From NCBI GenBank assembly GCA_949295235.1, contig CASFKH010000006.1:1-10484 (forward strand): DNA of 10,484 bases, written 5' to 3'. The notes under the pieces are model-generated. The model ran no database searches, was not told the DNA's origin, and saw only the letters and a list, made by a program, of their open reading frames with translations. The DNA comes from an uncultured Ureaplasma sp. GTDB taxonomy: Bacteria > Bacillota_I > Bacilli_A > Mycoplasmatales > Mycoplasmoidaceae. Made by a program: the position numbers and the translations under genes. Below are positions 1-7,870 of the stretch, one piece after another. Position 1 is the first letter of the stretch; the number at the start of each line of letters is the position of its first letter.

Positions 1-364
1 AATTTTTATTTTTAAAATTAAAATTTTTAAAATATGAACTAATATTATTTAACAATAAATTGTTTTTGTCAAAAATTTTTATTAAAAAGTTAGTTTTGTT
101 ATCTCCTAAAGTTTTTTTATTGCTTTTTAAAATTTCATATTTAAAATTAGCAAGATTTTTATCTAAAATAAATTTTATTAAATTTAATAAATATAAATAG
201 CGAATCTTAAATTCAATAATTTGATTTGATATATTAATTTCACCAATATTTTTAATTATTGTATAAATTAAAACAATTTGTTGATCTACATCAAATTGAT
301 TAGATTTACAAATTTCTTCTTTTACTAACTGACTAAAATTGGTAGAACTATTATTTATTTTCAT
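1..364 (-). CDS. whiA: Probable WhiA-family DNA-binding protein, N-terminal part (cut by window edge)
   Basis: About 121 N-terminal residues are visible; the rest lies beyond the left edge. The opening, with FSQLVKEEI at residues 10-18, resembles the start of WhiA (FASE.KKEL in Bacillus). It is followed by helices and beta strands as in the LAGLIDADG-like N-domain of WhiA; the C-terminal HTH is not visible. WhiA is a DNA-associated regulator linked to cell division and chromosome segregation in Gram-positives. The ATG at 364-362 overlaps the trxB end by 10 bp (ATGAAAATAA), suggesting coupled translation; no strong Shine-Dalgarno is seen. Order supports the call: trxB followed by whiA is found in mycoplasmas (MG102/MG103, from memory) and loosely in Bacillus. 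The similarity is weak, so it could be another helical hypothetical protein. Confidence 0.55.
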   Translation of the reverse strand, partial: MKINNSSTNFSQLVKEEICKSNQFDVDQQIVLIYTIIKNIGEINISNQIIEFKIRYLYLLNLIKFILDKNLANFKYEILKSNKKTLGDNKTNFLIKIFDKNNLLLNNISSYFKNFNFKNKN

Positions 365-1296
365 TGTATTTCAGATATATAATCTGCAGCTGATAATGCT
401 GCAATTGTTCCATCATTAATTGCAGTTGAAATTTGTCTAACTCTTTTATTTGTAATATCACCAGCCGCATAGATGCCAGGAAATTTTGTTTCCATTCTAG
501 AATTAACATTTATAAATTTTGAAATAGGGTCTAAAATAGATTCATTATTAATAGTTGGACAAACAGGAATAAAACCAATAAAAATAAATGCTCCTGTTAC
601 ATTTAGGTTATATGTTTTATTATTGATATTATCTTTTAATGTAATACTTTCTAATGTATTTTCTCCATTAAAAGAAATAGTGTCAGTATTAAATAATATT
701 TTTATATTCTTTTTTTCATAAAGTTTATAGGTTGATTTATCATTATCAATTTTAAATTTAGGCTTATTAGAAATTAAAGTTACCTCAGATGCAATATCAC
801 TCATATAAAGTGATTCTTCAATTGCGCTTAATCCACTTCCTATAATTGCTACAGGTTTATCTTTATAAATTGCACCATCACAAATTGCACAATAACTTAT
901 TCCTTTTCCAAATAATTCAATTTCATTTTTGCAACCTATTTTTCTATTAACCATACCAGTTGCAATTATTACCACTTTTGATTTGATAATATTATTATTT
1001 GAAAGTTCAGTGAATTTATACTCATCAATTGTATTAATATTTATAACTTCACTAAAAATAAATTTAGCTCCTAAATTCTTAGCTTGATTAAAAAATTTTA
1101 ATGATAAATCAGGTCCACTAATATTATCATAACCAGGATAATTTTCGACAAAAGCAGTTGTAACAACTTTCCCCCCTGGTGCATCCTTATCAATAAAACA
1201 AACTGACAAATTTGCTCTTGAAGCATAAATTGCAGCAGTTAAACCAGCAGGACCTGCTCCTACAATTAAAATATCAAATTCTTTATCAAATTTCAT
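355..1296 (-). CDS. trxB: Thioredoxin reductase (FAD, CxxC)
   Basis: 313 aa, normal family length. It transfers electrons from a pyridine nucleotide through FAD and a redox disulfide to thioredoxin in the cytoplasm. Visible: FAD-binding GAGPAG at 13-18, the active disulfide CAIC at 136-139, a second dinucleotide motif GSGLSA at 153-158, and the C-terminal AAGD at 277-280 followed by RQ. Start: ATG at 1296 is preceded by GAGG at a good distance and gives a standard N-terminus; an upstream in-frame start would add 25 residues lying inside lgt. The last two residues (Trp-Lys) need TGA read as Trp; the stop is TAA at 357-355. Oddity: the HRRxxxR motif that grips the NADPH 2'-phosphate is replaced by SNKPKFK (176-182). 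It follows lgt by 10 nt and overlaps whiA. Confidence 0.93.
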
Positions 1297-1306
1297 TTTA
1301 TCCTCA

Positions 1307-2317
1307 CTATCTATATGCATAAAAAATTTTGTCAGAATTTTCTCTAATATATTCAGGTTTAGCAAAATCATTTAAACTAGTTTTTTCATTTGATTTATGC
1401 ATTTTATATAAAATTCAATTTTTAAATAATAAATATCATTTGTAATCTCTAAATTTGTAAGCAATGAATTGACAATATACAATTATCAAAATCCCAAGTA
1501 TTAGAAGAAAAGCAGTTGTTATATAGGTTCCAACAAATTCAAATTTTTGATTCCGCATTGGTTCCATTATAAATCTGATAATTCCATAAGATACACAATA
1601 TAATCCACTAATCATACCAATTCTAATTTTTTTAATTTCAGCAATTAATCCATATATTACAGTGAACGTAATTATATTCATAAAAGATTCATATAAAAAT
1701 AATGGTTGATAAAAATGTTGAATTCCATTACTATCTATTGCACACATGTGATCATATACACCCGGCATCAAATTTTTTAATCATGTTAAAGATTCAGCTG
1801 ATACCTCACAACCATAGATTTCACCATTAAAAAAGTTTCCTCATCTTCCAATGGCTTGACCTATCAAGATAGTTGGCACAATTGCATCTGCATAAATCCA
1901 CATTGATGGACGTTGAATATATACTTTTCCATCTACAATTACTCGAGAATGAAATTTTGGAAAATGTAAAATAATTGGAAAATAAATCAATGCAGCAATT
2001 ACACCAAATATAACTCCACCTTCAACCGCTAATCCTCCATTTCGGGAGAAAAAATTACCATGAGCATCACCAATTACATATGATCATGTTCTTGCACCTA
2101 ATAAAATAAATGGAATGGCAATGAAAATATAATAAAAACCGACATCAACATTAACTTTATAGCGTTTCCATATTGTTAGTAAAAAAATACATATTGCAAT
2201 TAAATATCCTGCTATTGATAAAATTGCATATCATTTTACATCTAATCCAGCAATAGTAAATGCAGTCTGAAAATTTGAATCAGTTAAATTAGGTGGAGGA
2301 GTAAATGATAACAACAC
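1307..2317 (-). CDS. lgt: Prolipoprotein diacylglyceryl transferase
   Basis: 336 aa integral membrane enzyme. It moves diacylglycerol from phosphatidylglycerol to the lipobox Cys of prelipoproteins, the first step of lipoprotein maturation. The Lgt signature GRWGNFFNGEIYG is at 157-169, and the C-terminal essential-Arg region (GIIRFIMEPMR) is around 245-255. About seven hydrophobic segments are present. The position of E. coli His103 (GG...HGG) is Glu99 here; this position also varies in Bacillus. Start: GTG at 2317 lies 9 nt after AAGGAG; TTG at 2314 is an alternative. Several conserved Trp are TGA, including one inside the signature. A soluble tail of about 45 residues follows the last membrane segment and is readable only with TGA as Trp; the stop is TAG at 1309-1307. 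trxB begins 10 nt later. hprK, often upstream of lgt in relatives, is absent. Confidence 0.95.
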
Positions 2318-2326
2318 AATATTAAT

Positions 2327-2357
2327 CTCCTTATTATTTTAATAATACTCTATTTTA
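2327..2357 (-). promoter_or_regulatory. Candidate -10 and Shine-Dalgarno ahead of lgt
   Basis: On the minus strand a TAAAAT hexamer (2357-2352) lies about 35 nt before the lgt GTG, with AAGGAG at 2332-2327. A TTGTAT about 20 nt upstream is a poor -35. The Shine-Dalgarno is convincing; the promoter call is weak in such AT-rich DNA. If real, it would drive lgt-trxB-whiA separately from nadK and the EIIB-like gene. Confidence 0.35.
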
Positions 2358-2376
2358 GATAAATAAAAATAAGCTG

Positions 2377-2392
2377 AATACAATTATGTATT
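2377..2392. repeat. Short inverted repeat upstream of lgt
   Basis: AATACA and TGTATT form a perfect 6-bp inverted repeat around a 4-nt centre, and a further ATACAT copy lies alongside (within 2393-2400). It overlaps the -35 region of the candidate lgt promoter and could be an operator, or chance in AT-rich sequence. Confidence 0.25.
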
Positions 2393-2417
2393 TTATGTAT
2401 CTGCTAAATTAACATAA

Positions 2418-2441
2418 CAATAAAAAGGATATATTTTATTG
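2418..2441 (-). other. AT-rich hairpin downstream of the EIIB-like gene
   Basis: CAATAAAA and TTTTATTG pair perfectly over 8 bp around an 8-nt loop. It sits about 50 nt past the stop of the EIIB-like gene, where a terminator would be expected. There is only one G:C pair at each end of interest and no clean U-run follows on the minus strand, so termination is uncertain. Confidence 0.25.
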
Positions 2442-2491
2442 CTTCATAATTTATTTTTTTATAAACTATTGTATTAAATTATTATATTTAG

Positions 2492-2854
2492 CTATTTAAT
2501 ATTTTTTTTCAATAACTCTGCAATATATGGGCTATTATCACCAAATAAAATCGTAATTATATCCATATTTTTTAAAGTTCCAACTGCTCCTAAATTTTTT
2601 ATTCCATTAACATCAACAGATTCAATTGAGTTAACCTTAACTTTAAGATTACTAATTGTGCTATTTATTTCTAATATATTTGATTTTCCACCTAATGCAG
2701 ATATTAATTTTTTTATGTCGAAATCAATAACTTTAGAAACTTCAATTTTGTTATTAGTTTTAGAACTTATATTTTTAGCTTTATTTTTAACATATAAATA
2801 TCCAATACCTAATGTAAATATATAAAATAATTTTGTTTTTGTACTTGGCTTCAT
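2492..2854 (-). CDS. Membrane-anchored PTS EIIB-like protein (MG129-type), no active-site Cys
   Basis: 120 aa. Residues 8-23 form one hydrophobic helix (FYIFTLGIGYLYV) followed by Lys-rich residues, so the rest probably faces the cytoplasm. Residues 48-116 match the glucose-family EIIB fold: LISALGGKSNI, then strands, GIKNLGAVG and ILFGDNS. In true EIIB the phospho-cysteine lies in D-A-C-I-T-R-L; here the equivalent is N-S-T-I-S-N-L with Thr66, and the protein has no cysteine at all. It therefore cannot carry Cys phosphate and is more likely a sensor or scaffold than a transport component; this is inference. Small proteins of this type sit beside nadK in other mycoplasmas (MG128/MG129, from memory). 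Start: ATG at 2854 with AGGAG ending 5 nt upstream; a GTG at 2860 lies inside that AGGAG. The nadK stop TAG overlaps the same site, implying coupling. Confidence 0.75.
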   Translation of the reverse strand: MKPSTKTKLFYIFTLGIGYLYVKNKAKNISSKTNNKIEVSKVIDFDIKKLISALGGKSNILEINSTISNLKVKVNSIESVDVNGIKNLGAVGTLKNMDIITILFGDNSPYIAELLKKNIK

Positions 2855-2862
2855 ATACACTC

Positions 2863-3591
2863 CTATATTAATTTATTTTTAATTGCATCTAACCAAATTT
2901 TATAATTTAAATTAATTTTAGCACATGATTCAATTTGTTTGATTGATATATGGTTTCATGATTCAATAATTTTAGATTTTCCATCAATTTTAAATTGAAA
3001 AGATTTGTTCATATTCTTATTGTAAATATTTATAGTTTGATTTTCTAATATTAGAGGTTGATCTAAATAGTGATTAATATTATTTTTTGCAACAAATAGT
3101 TCATTAAAACAAAATAAATTTTGATTAAAAAATAGAGGGCCATTAACACTTCTATTAAATCCGGATGAACCAATTGATGTGCAACAATAAAATCCAGATC
3201 CTTGAAAAGAGTAAAATTCATATTCATCAATATACACATCATATATATTTGTAGAATTTAAAGATGTAATTTGAATTTCATTAATAACAAAATAAATTTC
3301 ATTATCAACTCTTATTTCTAATAATTTAAATTTTTTAAATTCTAAATTTGCAATATTATTTAGATTTGATTCAAAAAAATTCAAATTTCCATTTGGGATT
3401 AATAAAATCTTTGTATCATTATTAAAGTTATTTAATAGTGTATCAATATACGTTCCATCTCCGCCAATACATATTAAATAATCATATTCATTTTTTGAAT
3501 AAATTAAATTTGGATAATTATTAAGAATATTATCAATAATTTTTTTATTTTGGGTATAGTTGACAAAATTGATTTTTATTTTTTTAGTCAT
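2863..3591 (-). CDS. nadK: NAD kinase
   Basis: 242 aa, slightly short for the family. It phosphorylates NAD to NADP in the cytosol, the only route to NADP. Seen: GGDGT at 43-47 (catalytic Asp45), the Asn-Glu pair at 104-105 that contacts the substrate, the glycine-rich stretch TSIGSSGFNRSVNG at 138-151 (family STPTGSTAYxxSxGG), and a late IDGK. The family's TGHLGF segment is degenerate (NGNLNF). The C-terminal 31 residues are readable only with TGA as Trp; the stop is TAG at 2865-2863. Start: ATG at 3591, with no Shine-Dalgarno. A TATAAT at 3606-3601 would place the transcript start only a few bases before the ATG. It is transcribed divergently from trpS and followed directly by the EIIB-like gene. 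Confidence 0.9.
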
Positions 3592-3647
3592 TTTTAGAAT
3601 ATTATATAAAAATTTTTATATTATTATAAAATTAAAAATATATTATT
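3592..3647. promoter_or_regulatory. Divergent nadK / trpS promoter region with AT palindrome
   Basis: This 56-bp gap must serve both genes. A perfect 18-bp palindrome (ATATAAAAATTTTTATAT) covers 3604-3621, and pairing resumes at 3601-3602 with 3623-3624. Minus strand: TATAAT at 3606-3601 is an ideal -10 for nadK. Plus strand: TATTAT at 3619-3624 or TATAAA at 3625-3630 could serve trpS. Neither gene has a Shine-Dalgarno, and predicted leaders are roughly 3 nt (nadK) and 10-17 nt (trpS). The gap is too short for a T-box, so trpS is not T-box controlled from here. Confidence 0.5.
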
Positions 3648-4649
3648 ATGAAGAGAGTAATAAGTGGAATTCAACCAACAAGTTTTTTAACCCTAGGTAA
3701 TTATTTAGGATCAATTAAGAATTATTTAAAATTTCAAGATGAATATGAAATGTATATTTTTGTTGCTAATTTACATTCATTAACTGCAAAAAATATTGAT
3801 GCAAATGAATTAAAACAAAATTCTCGCAATATTATAAAATCTTTAATTTCTTGTGGAATTGATCCAAATAAAGTAAATATATTTTACCAATCTGATGTTA
3901 TTGAACATACTATGTTAGAACATATTTTAATTTGTAATACAACTATTGGTGAGTTAAATAGAATGACTCAATTTAAAGATAAAAGTTCAAAAGTTTCTAA
4001 GCAAACTAATGGTACAGAAATGATACCTACTGGATTATTAATTTATCCAGTATTAATGGCAGGAGATATTCTGTTATATGATGCAGATATAGTACCAGTC
4101 GGGGCAGATCAAAAGCAACACTTGGAGTTAACTAGAAATATCGCTTTAAGAATGAATAATAAATATAATACAAATTTATTTAAAATACCTGATCCTTATA
4201 TTTCTAAAGTTGCTGCAAAAGTAATGGATTTAACCAATCCTAGCATTAAAATGTCAAAATCATCTGAGAGTATAAAAGGAGTTATTTTTTTAAATGACCC
4301 ATTAGAAATTTCTATAAAAAAAATTAAATCTGCAGTAACTGATAATTTAAACAAAATTCAATTTAATCCAACAAATCAACCTGGCGTTTCAAATTTAATT
4401 AGCATTTATTCTTCATTAACTGGATTATCTTTTACTGAAATTGAGAATAAATTTAAAGGAAAAAATTATGGAGAACTAAAATCTGCAATAAGTGATGAGT
4501 ATAGCAGATATCATAATATTTATATGAGTAAATGAAATTCATTATCAGATGAATATATTGATGAAATTGCTTATAAAGGTGCAATTAATGCTAAAAAAAT
4601 TTCATCTAAAAAAATGGATGAAATTTATAAAGTTGTTGGATTAATATAG
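3648..4649 (+). CDS. trpS: Tryptophanyl-tRNA synthetase
   Basis: 333 aa, standard for class I TrpRS. It charges tRNA-Trp, which in this organism must serve both UGG and UGA. Seen: SGIQPTS then TLGNYLG at 15-21 (the HIGH-equivalent, with Thr first as in Bacillus), GELNRMTQFKDKS at 101-113, VGADQKQHLELTR at 151-163 (Trp and adenylate pocket), and KMSKS at 201-205. The C-terminal 38 residues follow an in-frame TGA at 4533-4535, so the enzyme itself depends on UGA decoding. The ATG at 3648 matches the family N-terminus (MKRVISGIQ) but has no Shine-Dalgarno. Its TAG stop (4647-4649) sits inside the Shine-Dalgarno of the following HAD gene. Confidence 0.97.
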
Positions 4650-4653
4650 GAGG
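4648..4653 (+). promoter_or_regulatory. Strong Shine-Dalgarno fused to the trpS stop codon
   Basis: AGGAGG lies 5 nt before the ATG at 4659; its first AG is the end of the trpS TAG stop. Ribosomes finishing trpS are placed on the next start site. Confidence 0.8.
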
Positions 4654-4658
4654 AAAAC

Positions 4659-5528
4659 ATGAAAAAATATTTAATAATTAGTGATTTAGATGGAACTTTA
4701 TTAAATTCAAATGGAAAATTAACACAAAATACAATTGATACAATTAATAACATTACCGATCAAGGCCATATTTTTTGCATAGCCACAGGAAGACCCAAAA
4801 GAGGAGCTATTGAAATTTATAATAAATTAAAATTAAATTCTATAATGTTAAATCAAAATGGGGCTTATATATCAAATCCGACCGATCCAACTTTTAGTCC
4901 AATTGATTTTTGTTTTTCAAAAGAAATTGCAAAAAAAATTTTAAAAATAAAAGAAGTAAGAGAAATAATTTCAAATGCATTCTTGGAAACAAGAACATAT
5001 GAACTGCAATTAACTCATATTGATAATCCTGATTATGCATATGATTTATTAAAATATTACCATATTGATATTAACAATACAGATCATTTAAAGTCTTTAA
5101 ATAATAATCCTGATAATCTAGATGTAGATGTTAGTGCATTATTGTTATATATTAAAAGTGATGATATATCCCAATTTGACAAAATTGTTTATTTTGTAAA
5201 AAATATTTCTCCTAATTTACAACTTAGAATGGTTAATTTACCAAATTGTGGGTTTGTTGTAGAAATAAATACAATGTTTACAGATAAAGTAATGGGACTT
5301 AATTATTTAGCTTCCTACTATGGAATTCCATCAGATAGAATTTTAACATTTGGTGATGGAGATAATGATATGAAAATGTTGCAAAAAGCAAAATATGGTT
5401 TTGCAATGAAAAATGGTAGAGATACAGCGAAATTAACTGCAAGACATATTACCAAACATACAAATGACGAAGATGGTGTAGCATGAGAGTTAAAATACTT
5501 TTTTGATCATCTTGAAAATCAAAACTAA
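4659..5528 (+). CDS. Cof-type HAD-family phosphatase
   Basis: 289 aa cytosolic Mg-dependent phosphatase of the Cof (HAD IIB) group; members act on sugar phosphates, FMN, PLP or other small phosphates, and the substrate cannot be told from sequence. Motif I is DLDGT at 9-13 (nucleophile Asp9, acid/base Asp11), motif II is the Thr in ATGRP (42-46), motif III is Lys210 in DKVMGL, and motif IV is GDGDND at 232-237. The C2 cap spans roughly 85-190. The typical C-terminal NDEDGVAW ends with Trp as TGA; a further 13 residues reach TAA at 5526-5528. It forms a tight pair with trpS, as in the MG125/MG126 region of M. genitalium (from memory). Its 3' end overlaps the convergent nrdA stop by 4 bp. Confidence 0.92.
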
Positions 5529-7870
5529 GTACAACTTTCACATACATAATCAATTTCTTCTTTTTCAGTTTTACAATAATAGAAGGTTTTTATTCCTAAG
5601 CTAAATCCATATAAATGAATTAATGTAAAATTAGTTAATGATTTTACTTTTTTAAAATATAAATTAATTGATTGAGATTGATCTATATAACATTGTCTGA
5701 TGGCAGCTAATCTTATTAATTGATATTGATCACATTCTATTGCTCTTTTATAATAGATTGAATTTTGTGTAATATTTGGAGCTAATGTAATAACATTTGA
5801 TTTTCCATCTTCTTTGTATATGAAATCTTGAATTGGTTCAATACTTTCAGTTGCATTAATTGATTTTCCACTTGTAGCGGTTGGAGCAATTGCAATTAAT
5901 TGTGAATTTCTAAGACCATATTTTTGAATTTGTTTACTTAATTCATCTCATTTTTTAAAATTTGGTTTATACTTTACTAAATTCATAGCTAATTTATTAG
6001 CTTTTAGTAATGGATAAAATCCCGCAGCTCATTGAGTTTCATTAAATCCTTCACATTTACCTTTTAATTTAGCTAACTGCATAGAAGAATAAACTATTTG
6101 ATATGTTAATCTATCAAACAAACTAGCAGTTTCTTCAAGTGCTTCATTACTATCAATAATTATTTTATGACTTGCTAAATAATTGGCAAAATTTAAAACT
6201 CCAATTCCTAAATATCTATATTTTAAATTTGTATACATTGCTTCTTTTATAGGATAATTTGCAATATCAATTGTATTATCCATTGCTCTAACAAGAAAAT
6301 CTACCATTTCTTGTTGTTCAGTTTCATTTAAGCTATCTCATTTGGTTAAATTAATACTTGCTAAATTACATAAAGCAATTTCACCTAATTTATATGAGTG
6401 AATTAATTGTTGATTTTCATATGTTGAATTTAAATATGTTGAATGACGTGAAGGAAGGGTAATTTCACAACATAAATTACTGCTATTAATGTATCTATTT
6501 AACAATGAAGCATTATTAACATTTTCTTCATGAAATAAATAAATATTTCCAGTTTCAACTCTTTCTTTTAATATCATTGATAATATATGTCTAGCAGGTA
6601 ATTTCTTAACTTTTAAAGAGCTATCTTTTTCATATTCAATATATTGTTTATTGAACTCTTCACCAAATTTATTAAATAATTTAGGAACATCGTTAGGGTT
6701 AAACAAAGTAACATCTTCATTGTTTAAAACTCTTTGTATTAATAGATCATTTATCTTAACTGCATATTTAAGTTGTCTTGCTCTGTTTTCTTCAGTTCCA
6801 CTATTGTTTTTCAATACTACTAATTCTTCAAAATTGAAATGTCATCATTGAAAATAAACACAGCAAACTCCAGGTCTTTCACTTCCTTGATTAAAGGATT
6901 TTATTGTAGATTCAATAATTTTTAAAAATGGAACTGGACCACTACTGATTCCATTATTTCCTTGTATATATGATCCTGAACTTCTCAGCATTGATACATC
7001 AACAGCATTTCCACCTTTATATTTTGAATATATTGCAATATCTTTTATTGTGTCCATAATACTATTAGCATCATCTCCCATTTGAGATAATACACAACTT
7101 GACAATTGCATATTGTTTGTTCCTGAATTCATAAAAATTGGAGTAGATACAGTAAAAAAATGGTTTGACAAATAATTATAAAATTTTTTAACCAATTCTA
7201 ACCTTACATTCTTATCCTCTTTATAAAACAAAGACATAGCAATTCTCATATATGCATGTTGAGGTAGTTCTAATTTTTTATTTTTTGTTGAATTTATACA
7301 ATATTTACGAGTAAAAAAAATTAATGATTTATATGTAAAGTTAAAGTCATTATTAACATCGATACATTTATTAAGTTCTTCAATTTCTTCATTTGAATAA
7401 GATAAAAAAACATTTTTATTATATTTTCTATAATGTAATCCTTTTTCAATAACAGATTTCAAATGAGGATATTGATTTGATGTCTTTATATTTCATGATT
7501 CGCGATAATATTTTAATAAATATAATTTTGCAGCAATTGATTCATAAATAGGATATATTCTACTTATTTTATTTACTGCAGATTTAATAAGTTCATCATA
7601 TACATCACTGATTTTGATCTTATTATAAAGTTTAATTTGAGTAGCATCTAATAACATATCAGCATATCCTTGATTACCATTAGAGGCTCATAAACAAACT
7701 TTTCTCATTTTTTCTGGATTATATTCTTCTAATTGTCCATTTCTTTTAATTACCATAATTTTATTGGCATTAATTTCCACATTTTTATTAGATTGATTGA
7801 TAATTATTTTTTTATTATCCTCAATTGCTTCTTCAATTAAAGATAATGGTGTTTTTTGATTATTTTGCAT
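5525..7870 (-). CDS. nrdA: Ribonucleoside-diphosphate reductase alpha subunit, class Ia-like with ATP-cone
   Basis: 781 aa. Large subunit that reduces NDPs to dNDPs using a radical from NrdB. An ATP-cone spans about 38-130 (VIKRNG... NPEKM), which class Ib NrdE normally lacks, after an unusual N-terminal extension of about 35 residues. Catalytic residues all present: Cys259 and Cys501 (the substrate-reducing disulfide pair), Asn465, Cys467 (thiyl radical) and Glu469 in NLCCE, the radical-relay tyrosines Tyr764-Tyr765, and the C-terminal redox pair CESC (Cys777, Cys780). In the ATP-cone, positions matching E. coli Thr55 and His59 are Ile and Tyr, so allosteric dATP control may differ. Five or more TGA codons encode Trp, including tandem TGA-TGA at 6847-6842 in the conserved WH motif (342-344). 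ATG at 7870 overlaps nrdB by 11 bp. Stop TAG overlaps the HAD gene end. Confidence 0.95.

Noticed and set aside
473..721. Open frame on the plus strand
   Set aside because: It lies wholly inside trxB on the opposite strand, has no Shine-Dalgarno and no recognisable motif.
1297..1371. Longer trxB start adding 25 N-terminal residues
   Set aside because: The extension lies inside the lgt reading frame, does not resemble TrxB, and the inner ATG at 1296 has a GAGG Shine-Dalgarno.
2418..2441. Rho-independent terminator after the EIIB-like gene
   Set aside because: The stem is nearly all A:T and no U-run follows on the transcribed strand; listed only as a low-confidence hairpin.
3592..3647. T-box riboswitch ahead of trpS
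   Set aside because: The gap is only 56 bp with no T-box sequence or specifier stem.
6651..6851. Open frame on the plus strand
   Set aside because: It is antisense to well-conserved nrdA sequence and has no independent support.
5525..7870. nrdA appearing as four or five separate fragments, suggesting a pseudogene
   Set aside because: Every break is a TGA in the same frame, often at a conserved Trp; with code 4 it is one intact 781-aa protein.
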